Assembly (NCBI GenBank): GCA_028868235.1
Contig: JAGWUW010000018.1
Span: forward strand, 1-16,466
From: Betaproteobacteria bacterium
GTDB taxonomy: Bacteria; Pseudomonadota; Gammaproteobacteria; Burkholderiales; Rhodocyclaceae
DNA: 16,466 nt
Direction: 5' to 3'
The notes beneath the pieces are model-generated. The model saw only the letters and a program-made list of their open reading frames with translations, did no database searches and was not told where the DNA came from. Within the stretch, counting starts at the first letter, position 1. Each line of letters begins with the position of its first letter. Position numbers and translations under genes: made by a program. Below are positions 1 through 6,589 of the stretch, in pieces.

Positions 1-133
1 CGCCCTTGAAGCCCTTGCCGTCCTTGACCGGGCGCTTCGTGGCCATGTACCACTTGACCTCGTGGCCCGCTTGGGCGCAGAGGTAAGCGAAATCCAGCCC
101 GCATCGGTCAGCGTCGATAATCAAGACTCTCAT
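1..133 (-). CDS. PurD-like / ATP-grasp family protein, N-terminal fragment (cut by window edge)
   Basis: Forty-four codons are visible, from an ATG at 131-133 to the left edge with no stop. The start overlaps the TGA of the upstream 110-aa gene (ATGA, 130-133), implying translational coupling. The peptide begins MRVLIIDADRCGLDFAYLCA and continues through AGHEVKWYM. This is a beta-strand, loop, helix, strand pattern typical of the N-terminal Rossmann-like lobe of phosphoribosylamine-glycine ligase (PurD) and related ATP-grasp enzymes. In those enzymes the lobe precedes the ATP-grasp domain that joins an amine to a carboxylate. From memory, PurD-like proteins starting in this way occur in several phages, where their role is unclear. 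The ATP-grasp domain lies outside the window, so the family call rests on the N-terminus only. Another Rossmann-fold enzyme remains possible. Confidence 0.5.
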   Translation of the reverse strand, partial: MRVLIIDADRCGLDFAYLCAQAGHEVKWYMATKRPVKDGKGFKG

Positions 134-462
134 TCGTCGTCTCCCTCTCCGCACTCGCCCTGGAAGTTGCCCTCGTCGTTCGGGAACCACTCTTCGGCGT
201 CGTCGCTCTGCATCTGGTCGATCAGGGCGCTGCGGTCCTCTTCTGGCATACTTGCGGACATGCACTGGACCACGCTCGCCGGAAAAGCGCTTTCCCCTTT
301 CTTCACCCTGCTGGTGATCTGGCTGCTCGGCCTGCCACGAATTGGGTGCGCCGGCGCATGCCTGAGAGCGTGGCGAAGCGGTGGCTCCTGATCCATAGCG
401 AGCAGAACCCGCGCGTATGCGGTCTGGTCGATCTCGATTGTCGTGTTGATGTATGCGTGCAT
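130..462 (-). CDS. Acidic hypothetical protein, 110 aa
   Basis: I do not recognise a family. The protein starts at an ATG (460-462), 18 bases after the stop of the 727-aa ejection-protein candidate, and ends in a TGA that overlaps the start of the PurD-like gene. It has no signal peptide or membrane segment. The N-terminal third (MHAYINTTIEIDQTAYARVL) looks like a short strand-helix unit. The middle is rich in Arg, His and Pro. The last 35 residues are strongly acidic (EEDRSALIDQMQSDDAEEWF, then a Glu/Asp tail). The opposite strand also carries open frames here, but the spacing and the ATGA junction favour this one. Its place at the end of the ejection block suggests a phage accessory protein rather than a core virion part. 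The function is unknown. Confidence 0.6.
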   Translation of the reverse strand: MHAYINTTIEIDQTAYARVLLAMDQEPPLRHALRHAPAHPIRGRPSSQITSRVKKGESAFPASVVQCMSASMPEEDRSALIDQMQSDDAEEWFPNDEGNFQGECGEGDDE

Positions 463-480
463 CGTCTGGGCTACCTGGCC

Positions 481-2664
481 TTAGCGGTTGAGTTGGTAAG
501 TCGCGCCGCCGACGGACACCGGCGGCAGTCCGCGGCGCCCCATCGTCGAAAGCGCTGACAGCGGCATGCGCCATGCGCTGCTCTGCTGAGCTGCCTGCGC
601 GGCGCGATAGGCAGCCGGATCCACCAGCATTGATGCCAGCCTTGACTGAACCCGCTTCTCGATCGGATCTGCCGCCAGGCTGACCCATCGGTTCGCGGCA
701 ACATCGGCCAGCGTTCCCTCGGCCCAGCTCTCGGGAAGCCCCAGCGGCCCCATGATTCGGCGCAGCGCGTTCTTGCCGGCGAGGTATTGCGCCGTCGGAC
801 TTCCCGGCACCTTCGCCGCCTCGATGGCCTTCGTCTCTCTGCCGAGGTCGAGGCCAAGGTTCACCAGCAGGTTCTGCTGGTCGGTGGTCAGGATGTCGGA
901 CAGCTTCGCCCCCTTGAAGCCGGTGGCTTTCTGTGCCATTACGTCGCCTTCCTTGAGGGCCTGGGCGAACTTCTGTGGCGTGGCTCGCTCGGCGCCAAGA
1001 TCGGACAACGCCGGGATCAGCTTGTCGTAGAGGTAGCGACCGATCTCCATGCGGTTGATCGGCTTCGACGCTGCCGCATACTCTTCTCTGGCGGCCTGGT
1101 AGGCAGGGCTCAGCTTGTCCATGACGGTCAGTAGCTGGTCCTTCGTGCCCATCAACAGGCGCACCTGGTTGTTGTTGCCTGCTGCCTTGGCCGCCGCGAT
1201 CTGATCGTCCATGGCCATCTTCGTGTAGTGCAGACCTTTGATGGATCCCACCTCGGATTTTTTTAGGCTGACGCCTTCCTCCTTGGCGAGCTTCAGCGCC
1301 GTGTCCTGCGCTTCCTGAATTGACGGACGCTTCAGTAGCTGCGTGACTTGCCCCTTCAGCCATGTGGTCATCGGCTCCATCGGCTTGTCGAAGGCTTCCT
1401 TGTAGAGCCGATTCGCTGTGGCATCTCGCACGGCCTCTGCGGCTTCCTTCTCGCCCTGCTGGCCAGCGACCGACAGCAGAGCATCCTTGCGCGCTGCCAG
1501 TCGAGCCGTGCGTGCGTCAGCGAAGGCGTTGGCCGTCTCAGGTGAAGCTGCCTGCGCAGCGCGCTGGAGCTGCGCTACGCCCGGGTCGCCAGTGACCTCC
1601 GCCAGAGAGGCGCGCGAGCCTGGGATCATCTCTGCAGGACCCGGCGTCTTCAGCGCTGCGGGATCCTTCGCAAAGCGGCCTATTACGTCCATAGCGAGGC
1701 GATCCTGGCCCGAGGCCGTGAAGGGATCGACCAGAGCCTTGTAGATCGATGGCACGGCGCGTGCGGCGCCTGTGACGCCACCAGAAAGCACGCCGGCAGT
1801 CAGCGCGTTGTCGGCGCGCTCGCCCCAGCTATCGGCCGGCTGCGCGGCACCGTAAAGGCCACCGTAGGCTGCGGCGCCGAGGACGGTGTTCGCACCTGGC
1901 AGAATGGCCGTGGGAGCTGCCAGCGCCACGTTTCCGGCAAAGTTGCCAGCGGCGCCGGCGGTCGTATTCATCAGCGGCGCGTTGAACTTGCGATCGGCCT
2001 CTACTTCGCCGGGTGCGGTGCCGCCAATCTTCTCCGGCAACATTGAGCGCACGCCCATGCCGACATCGTGGAACGCCTTCCCGGCACCAGCCAGCGCCAG
2101 TTCGGTGTTGCTCATGCCTTCGGTCGGGTCGATGTCGCGCGCCGTCGGCGGGCGCTTTCCGCGTGTGTCCTTGTCGAACTGCTGCCAGGCTTTGTCGTTG
2201 TCATCCTTCGACACGCGCGGCGCGATGACCTGCTCGAAATACTGCTTGCGCGCCTGGTCCTTCTGTTCCGGTGCCAGCTTCCGGTATCCCTCGCTCTTCG
2301 AGACCTCCGACCACGGCTTCGGCTGCTCGGTCTTCAGTTGCACGTACTGGCCGCGCATGTTGGTGACCATGCCATCCTTCGGCAACTCGCCCTCGATGGT
2401 GACCGGGATCATACGGATGCCGGCCTCCTTGGATGCCAGCGCGCGGTGCCGGCCGTCCTGCTCGGTGATCTTGCCGTCCTTCAGCTTGAAGCTCGGCACC
2501 TCGTTGATCGGCTCGCCCTTCTTCAGCGATTCTGACAGCGCCTTCGCCTGCGGCCCCGCCTTGGCGTCTTTCATGGCTGGGCTCATGTCGAGGTACTGAT
2601 CCGGCGACATCCAGACAACATTGCCAGCTACGGACTCAGGGGAAAATCTGACGTTATCGGCCAT
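481..2664 (-). CDS. Ejection (internal virion) protein, gp16 position, with N-terminal ParB/sulfiredoxin-like domain
   Basis: This 727-aa protein is the last of three genes in the position of P22 7-20-16, whose products leave the capsid before the DNA and help it cross the envelope. Residues about 14-92 resemble a ParB/sulfiredoxin (Srx) domain: WMSPDQYL at 18-25, GEPINEVP at 50-57, and the signature DGRHRALASKEAG at 70-82, followed by IPVTI. Residues 115-155 (PWSEV to VIAPRV) and 183-210 (GMSNTELALAGAGKAF) look like segments I know from phage internal proteins. Residues 233-276 and about 287-305 are Gly/Ala-rich and hydrophobic, suited to membrane insertion. The C-terminal half is helical and ends with no enzymatic motif I can see. 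P22 gp16 is 609 aa, so this protein is longer. It starts 3 bases after the upstream stop. The ejection role is inferred from gene order and composition. Confidence 0.72.
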   Translation of the reverse strand: MADNVRFSPESVAGNVVWMSPDQYLDMSPAMKDAKAGPQAKALSESLKKGEPINEVPSFKLKDGKITEQDGRHRALASKEAGIRMIPVTIEGELPKDGMVTNMRGQYVQLKTEQPKPWSEVSKSEGYRKLAPEQKDQARKQYFEQVIAPRVSKDDNDKAWQQFDKDTRGKRPPTARDIDPTEGMSNTELALAGAGKAFHDVGMGVRSMLPEKIGGTAPGEVEADRKFNAPLMNTTAGAAGNFAGNVALAAPTAILPGANTVLGAAAYGGLYGAAQPADSWGERADNALTAGVLSGGVTGAARAVPSIYKALVDPFTASGQDRLAMDVIGRFAKDPAALKTPGPAEMIPGSRASLAEVTGDPGVAQLQRAAQAASPETANAFADARTARLAARKDALLSVAGQQGEKEAAEAVRDATANRLYKEAFDKPMEPMTTWLKGQVTQLLKRPSIQEAQDTALKLAKEEGVSLKKSEVGSIKGLHYTKMAMDDQIAAAKAAGNNNQVRLLMGTKDQLLTVMDKLSPAYQAAREEYAAASKPINRMEIGRYLYDKLIPALSDLGAERATPQKFAQALKEGDVMAQKATGFKGAKLSDILTTDQQNLLVNLGLDLGRETKAIEAAKVPGSPTAQYLAGKNALRRIMGPLGLPESWAEGTLADVAANRWVSLAADPIEKRVQSRLASMLVDPAAYRAAQAAQQSSAWRMPLSALSTMGRRGLPPVSVGGATYQLNR

Positions 2665-2667
2665 GGC

Positions 2668-3900
2668 TCATTTCCACATGTACGAGAAGTCGACGGCGTC
2701 CTGCACGTCATCGGCATCGGTGCGGTCGCCACCCTTGAGCGGTGTATCGAGCGATTCCTTCGCCAGCGTGACGATGCGGCGGATCACCTTCAGTTTGGTC
2801 TCGACGGCGCCCTTGGCATCGCCAGGTACGGGCACCAGCTTCTTCGCTTCGTTGATCTTGGCGTCGGACACTACGCCGCGCCCCATGGATTGGATCGAGG
2901 CGATGGCCATGGCGAACCGGTTGGCCAGCGCGTCATATTCCTGCTGCTGCTCGGGCGTGACCTTGCGCTTGAAGAAGCGCGTCAGCGCGTTGCCTTCGTG
3001 TTCGTCGCCGAAGAATGCCGAGGCCTTGTCGGTCTTCAGCTTCTCGATCTGGTCTAGGCCGTAGTTGATCTCCTTCATGTCCAGCTCGACGGACGCACGC
3101 ATGGCGGGGTTCATCTTGCCGCCGATGGTGGTACCGCCCTTGAACGCCGGCCCGCCCGGGATCGGCTCCAGCTCGCCGGGCTTGTCCTTGTTGTAGCGGT
3201 AGCCCGCTGGCGGCTTCGATCCGCCCGCGGCGATCTCGGCCATGCGCCGCTCGGATGCTGATTGATGCCGTTCCGTCTCGCGGTTGTGCCGCTCCGTCTC
3301 GGCTTCCTTGTCCTCGGCGCGCTTGTCGGCCTTCTTCTTCTCTTCGACCGCCAGCCAGTCCTTGTACTTGATGACGTTCGCGCGAGCGCGGTTCGGATCG
3401 AAGGTCGGGTTGAACTTGCCGACCTCCTCTTCGGAGAACACGCCGGAGCCCGACAGGCGCTGCATTTCACCGCTATAGGTCTCCTGTGCCAGCGCGCGGG
3501 CTTGTGCCTCGGGGATGCCTTTGTCGATGGCCTGGTCGTAGGTTAGTAGCGCCGCTTCAGAACCCTCGCGGCCCATGTCCATCTTCATCTTCAAGATCTG
3601 CATGCGCTTCTCGTCCATGCCCGCCTGGTGCATCTGCTGACTCTGGATTTGGCCGCGCAGCTGCATGCCCATGGCCGGATCGATCTGCATCACCCGGTTC
3701 AGCGCCTCCGGTGTCGGGTTACCGGTCGCGTCCATGCTCGCCTGATCGGCGAAGATCGAGCGTAGCGCGTTCTGCGCCTGCTGCTTCTGCTTCTGCTGAT
3801 TCATCGCCATGGCGAACTGCGCCATGCTCATCATATTCTGGGGGCTGTTGGCGCCAATGTTTCCAGCGGCCAGGGGGATCGAGGCATCTATCGTTGCCAT
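2668..3900 (-). CDS. Ejection (internal virion) protein candidate, gp20 position
   Basis: This 410-aa protein is the middle gene of the three ejection candidates and starts 1 base after the 254-aa gene stops. The N-terminal 100 residues are rich in Gln and Met (MAMNQQKQKQQAQNALRS), with predicted helices. Residues 183-225 form a strongly charged Lys/Glu/Arg helix, probably a coiled coil. PPAGYRYN (230-237) leads into LEPIPGGPA (244-252), a Pro/Gly motif I have seen in other phage internal virion proteins. The C-terminal 130 residues are helical and end in a Trp-Lys. No signal peptide, membrane helix or catalytic motif is visible. P22 gp20 is 471 aa, so the size fits. The role, forming part of the DNA-delivery channel in the host envelope, is inferred from gene order, size and composition rather than from clear homology. 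Confidence 0.68.
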   Translation of the reverse strand: MATIDASIPLAAGNIGANSPQNMMSMAQFAMAMNQQKQKQQAQNALRSIFADQASMDATGNPTPEALNRVMQIDPAMGMQLRGQIQSQQMHQAGMDEKRMQILKMKMDMGREGSEAALLTYDQAIDKGIPEAQARALAQETYSGEMQRLSGSGVFSEEEVGKFNPTFDPNRARANVIKYKDWLAVEEKKKADKRAEDKEAETERHNRETERHQSASERRMAEIAAGGSKPPAGYRYNKDKPGELEPIPGGPAFKGGTTIGGKMNPAMRASVELDMKEINYGLDQIEKLKTDKASAFFGDEHEGNALTRFFKRKVTPEQQQEYDALANRFAMAIASIQSMGRGVVSDAKINEAKKLVPVPGDAKGAVETKLKVIRRIVTLAKESLDTPLKGGDRTDADDVQDAVDFSYMWK

Positions 3901-3901
3901 G

Positions 3902-4666
3902 TCAGCCCCCCATCAGCGATACAGGCGGCATCTGGCTCGTCTCCAGCCCCGCCAGCGTCCAAGTACTCGGCGCCATCGGCGAAATCATGCCAGCGCCTGA
4001 CGAGCTATTCAGCATCTGCTGGAACATGTAGTTTTGCATGGCGCCGTTGATGCCATTCGAGAGCGCATTTGCCGATCCAACCATGCCGGCCGCAGTGGCA
4101 TTGCCGGCGCCGATGATGTTGCTGCCGATCTGATTCGCGGTATTCATTCCCATGTTGCCGACGCCAGCAGCGGCGTTCTGGCCCATGCCGGAGATGTTCC
4201 CGATCCTGTTGTAGAGGTTGTTCTGGTTTTGCGTGTAGGCGTTGTACTGGTTCCAGAAGTCGCCCATGGCTTGGTTTTGCGCGTAGTCGGAAAGGGCCTT
4301 CAGGGTATTACCTGTCATCCCCGTTGCGGAGGCATTGTTGATGATTGCGTTCTCCCCCTGCTGCGTCAGCCACTTCGCGTACGGCGACTGCTGGTAGTCG
4401 GCCATCGTGAACGGCTTGTTGATCGCGCTGCCGGTATTGATCGAGCCGTCGGGATTGAACATCAGATTCCCCAGCGACGACATCGCCACATTGCCGCCCG
4501 CCATCCACGGTTTCAGGTTCTGCTGCATCTGGTTGAACATCTGCAGCTGCGTCTGGCTTGCCTGCTGCGCGGCCTGCGTCTGGGCGTCGGCCGCCGTGCT
4601 GGCGGCATCGCTGCCGAATAGCCCGCCGATCACACTACTGGCGATGATTCCAAGTCCGAAGCCCAT
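3902..4666 (-). CDS. Ejection / DNA-transfer protein candidate, gp7 position
   Basis: This 254-aa protein is the first of three consecutive ejection candidates. The ATG (4664-4666) follows a GGAG ribosome site 6 bases upstream. The N-terminus (MGFGLGIIASSVIGGLFGSD) is a Gly-rich hydrophobic stretch followed by an Ala/Gln helix at about 21-50, then LKPWMAGG at 51-58. This start is common in phage DNA-injection proteins. Residues 85-155 include LTQQGENAIINNASATGMTG and a helix rich in Asn, Gln and Tyr. Residues 160-215 are Gly/Ala/Asn-rich with recurring GN and NM pairs, a low-complexity pattern suited to membrane association. P22 gp7 is 229 aa, close in size. The protein would be packaged in the head and ejected first. 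That role follows from synteny and composition; no enzymatic motif is present. Confidence 0.72.
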   Translation of the reverse strand: MGFGLGIIASSVIGGLFGSDAASTAADAQTQAAQQASQTQLQMFNQMQQNLKPWMAGGNVAMSSLGNLMFNPDGSINTGSAINKPFTMADYQQSPYAKWLTQQGENAIINNASATGMTGNTLKALSDYAQNQAMGDFWNQYNAYTQNQNNLYNRIGNISGMGQNAAAGVGNMGMNTANQIGSNIIGAGNATAAGMVGSANALSNGINGAMQNYMFQQMLNSSSGAGMISPMAPSTWTLAGLETSQMPPVSLMGG

Positions 4667-4675
4667 GGCGGTCTC

Positions 4676-5257
4676 CTATGCGGCCTTCTTGAGGCAAAAA
4701 CGGTGTTCAAAGGGGCGGAACAGATCGCGCAGCACGCCGGCCTTCTCGGCTTGCTTGTCAAGGCTGTGGCTGTAGTCCGCTTGGATGTTCATGTGCGCGA
4801 GCTGCTGGAACTGCGCGCGGTCGAAGTATTGCGATGGCATCAAATGCCCCCAGACGCGCTCCATCACGCCGATGTCGCCGAGCTGGTCGAAGTCGACGCA
4901 CATCACCAGCGGGTGATTGCGCCAGCGGCGCAGCTCGTCGAGCAGCACCTCGCAGTAGTTCGTCAGCACGATGCCGCGCTTCAGGATCGAGCGCTCGACG
5001 GCGGCCAGGTCACGGTCGATGATCAGCGTGCGCGGCTTGATCTCGGCCATGATCCAGTCCATGAAGAAGCCCATTGCCGAGTCGGACACGCCGACGTAGC
5101 GGTACTGGTCGGAGTGCCACAGCGCGCGAAGATCATCAAGCTGCGTGATGTCCTGGATCGGCTCATGCCGGCAGAACGTCTGCGTCGTCGAGGTAACGAC
5201 GGACATCCACGCGGTCTTGCTGCGCGGCAGGCTAGTGATCAGGAACGGATCGCTCAT
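4676..5257 (-). CDS. Sulfotransferase-like P-loop protein
   Basis: This 193-aa protein begins FLITSLPRSKTAWMS at residues 5-19. The PRSxTxW core (11-17) matches the 5'-phosphosulfate-binding loop of sulfotransferases, which move a sulfuryl group from PAPS to a hydroxyl or amine. A second conserved region, IIDRDLAAVERSI (79-91), has the Arg and Ser spaced as in the 3'-phosphate-binding element (R82, S90). H31 in RHEPI could be the general base, but that is only a guess. The protein is shorter than cellular sulfotransferases (about 250-300 aa), so the acceptor-binding part may be reduced. The ATG (5255-5257) directly abuts the TAG of the 113-aa gene. The gene occupies the place of P22 gene 14, between fibre candidates and ejection proteins. 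The substrate is unknown: a virion protein or a host surface group are both possible. A nucleotide-kinase-like P-loop is the main alternative. Confidence 0.62.
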   Translation of the reverse strand: MSDPFLITSLPRSKTAWMSVVTSTTQTFCRHEPIQDITQLDDLRALWHSDQYRYVGVSDSAMGFFMDWIMAEIKPRTLIIDRDLAAVERSILKRGIVLTNYCEVLLDELRRWRNHPLVMCVDFDQLGDIGVMERVWGHLMPSQYFDRAQFQQLAHMNIQADYSHSLDKQAEKAGVLRDLFRPFEHRFCLKKAA

Positions 5258-5599
5258 CTAGCTCACCTGGATGCCGGAAATAGTCATGTTGATGGCGCTG
5301 ATGACGCTGGCCTGGGCATAAACCTGATCTCCCGTAATCAGTTCCAGACCCGCCAATTCTGGCGACACATAGGACTCTCCCGCTTGAAGAGTTCGCGCAT
5401 TGATGATCTGGTTCGTGGTGGACACTGCCCCTCCTTGAGGCACGATGTTCACCGTAATGGTGACCGAGCTACCTGATGTATTTGAAAACACCGCGCGTTT
5501 GACAACTTGAGTAACACCCGTTCCGACAGATGATCCGTATGCAGCGCTGGTATTTGTCAGCATAGTGGCAGCCACGATTTTGATTAGTTTGACAGTCAT
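5258..5599 (-). CDS. Beta-rich phage protein, 113 aa, fibre-associated candidate
   Basis: This small protein starts MTVKLIKIVAATMLTNTSAA and continues with alternating Val/Thr/Ser strands: RAVFSNTSGSSVTITVNIVP (35-54) and a LQAGESY turn, ending in a short strand segment (MTISGIQVS). From memory this resembles a widespread family of small phage proteins in which a short beta sandwich presents SNTSG-like loops. No function is established to my knowledge. The ATG (5597-5599) has a good GGAG site 5 bases upstream and the stop abuts the sulfotransferase-like gene. Base composition here is clearly lower in GC than in the capsid genes, as in the neighbouring 326-aa gene, suggesting that the two moved together. 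It may be a fibre-tip or adaptor subunit, or a chaperone for the 326-aa protein. That role is inference from position. Confidence 0.6.
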   Translation of the reverse strand: MTVKLIKIVAATMLTNTSAAYGSSVGTGVTQVVKRAVFSNTSGSSVTITVNIVPQGGAVSTTNQIINARTLQAGESYVSPELAGLELITGDQVYAQASVISAINMTISGIQVS

Positions 5600-5608
5600 G
5601 ATGTCTCC

Positions 5609-6589
5609 TTACGCGGCGATGAGCCCGATCCCTTTCAGGTCGATAATGAGTTGCGCCACAGCCTTAGCGAGATTGGTCAGCGTTATTGTTGTCGCGTCAA
5701 ATGACCCTTGTCGTGCGCCGTTGATCGGCGTTCCGTAGCCAATCGGCGGGGCCGTAGGTGCAACGTTGTTGCAGCCGAAATAGCTTGTACAGCCAATCGT
5801 CCCAGTTACCGAAGCACCACCGCTTGAGGCAGTTACGATCTGAACGTTATTGACCTGCATATACGAATTGGTCGTTCCGTTTATAGAGGTCAATGACCCA
5901 TTCGTTACGAATGCGTGATTGGTAGTACCAGGTATGACATTCGTCGAATAGATGGCACCATATGCGCCACCGGCGTAAGGCTCGAAGATCAGTCCGGTGG
6001 TGCCAGTGCCCAGCGCGAGCGCTGCGCTGTCTGTCAAGACCATCAAGGGCGTTGATACGCCGCCTACCCGCTTGCACCAACGTTTTGTCCAGCCGGTGCC
6101 ATCGCAGAACAATTCGTCGACCTGCTGCACATTCGTATTCGTTGATATGAAGAACCCTGCTATTGACGAGGGCAGCGATGCATAGGGACCAGTAGCACTA
6201 AATCCGCCATTTGAACCGAGTCCCGCAAGGAACGTCTGGAACTTATCAAGGCGCGCGATCTGATTCGCGGGCAGGCCGTTTGATTCCTCATCGCCTTGTC
6301 CCATCAACAATGAATCCTGCATCGCTTGAACCATATCAGCCAAGGTCTGAATTTCATCCGACATCTGTGCCAGGCGTTCAAGCGTGTCGGACTTATCCAG
6401 TAATGAGGGAAGAAACACACTCACCGCGTCGTCGACGTGCCCAACTAGCTCAACCTCGGGAATACTGTTGCTTTGCCCTGATCCTGCCGTCTGAAATATA
6501 TTGTTCAGGAAGAGGAACCACTCGCGCGAAATCTCCCCAGTCTTCGGATCGGCGAAAGGCACACGCGGCGGGATGATTGAATAGCTCAC
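5609..6589 (-). CDS. Tail fibre / tail needle candidate, GTG start
   Basis: This 326-aa protein follows the gp10-like gene, the slot held by tail-needle gene 26 in P22 (233 aa). The start is GTG (6587-6589), inside the TGA of the upstream gene (GTGA, 6586-6589). The N-terminus (IIPPRVPFADPKTGEISREW, 5-24) carries a Pro-rich PxTGxISxEW segment that I associate with capsid- or tail-attachment ends of phage tail proteins. Residues 53-95 are likely a coiled coil. The middle (about 120-290) is rich in Gly, Ser, Thr and Asn with beta-strand character. The C-terminus (about 300-326, LTNLAKAVAQLIIDLKGIGL) is a predicted helix shared with the 95-aa protein. No tailspike lyase or C-type lectin motif is visible. 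GC is lower than in flanking genes. Receptor binding or tail-tip sealing are the likely roles; both are inferred. Confidence 0.62.
   Translation of the reverse strand: MSYSIIPPRVPFADPKTGEISREWFLFLNNIFQTAGSGQSNSIPEVELVGHVDDAVSVFLPSLLDKSDTLERLAQMSDEIQTLADMVQAMQDSLLMGQGDEESNGLPANQIARLDKFQTFLAGLGSNGGFSATGPYASLPSSIAGFFISTNTNVQQVDELFCDGTGWTKRWCKRVGGVSTPLMVLTDSAALALGTGTTGLIFEPYAGGAYGAIYSTNVIPGTTNHAFVTNGSLTSINGTTNSYMQVNNVQIVTASSGGASVTGTIGCTSYFGCNNVAPTAPPIGYGTPINGARQGSFDATTITLTNLAKAVAQLIIDLKGIGLIAA

Noticed and set aside
1258..1264. A AAA AAA slippery heptamer in frame on the minus strand inside the 727-aa gene
   Set aside because: The heptamer is real, but a frameshift product would discard a coherent C-terminal half, no stimulatory hairpin is evident by eye, and long open alternative frames are common in DNA of this GC content.
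1886..2599. 237-codon open frame on the plus strand opposite the 727-aa ejection protein
   Set aside because: The opposite frame is explained by GC-rich codon use of the minus-strand gene. The product is rich in Ser, Pro and Ala with no domain, and no spacing or ribosome site fits it.
5609..6589. Possible variable region of a diversity-generating retroelement in the fibre candidate
   Set aside because: I find no reverse-transcriptase gene, no template-like second copy and no C-type-lectin ending in this window.
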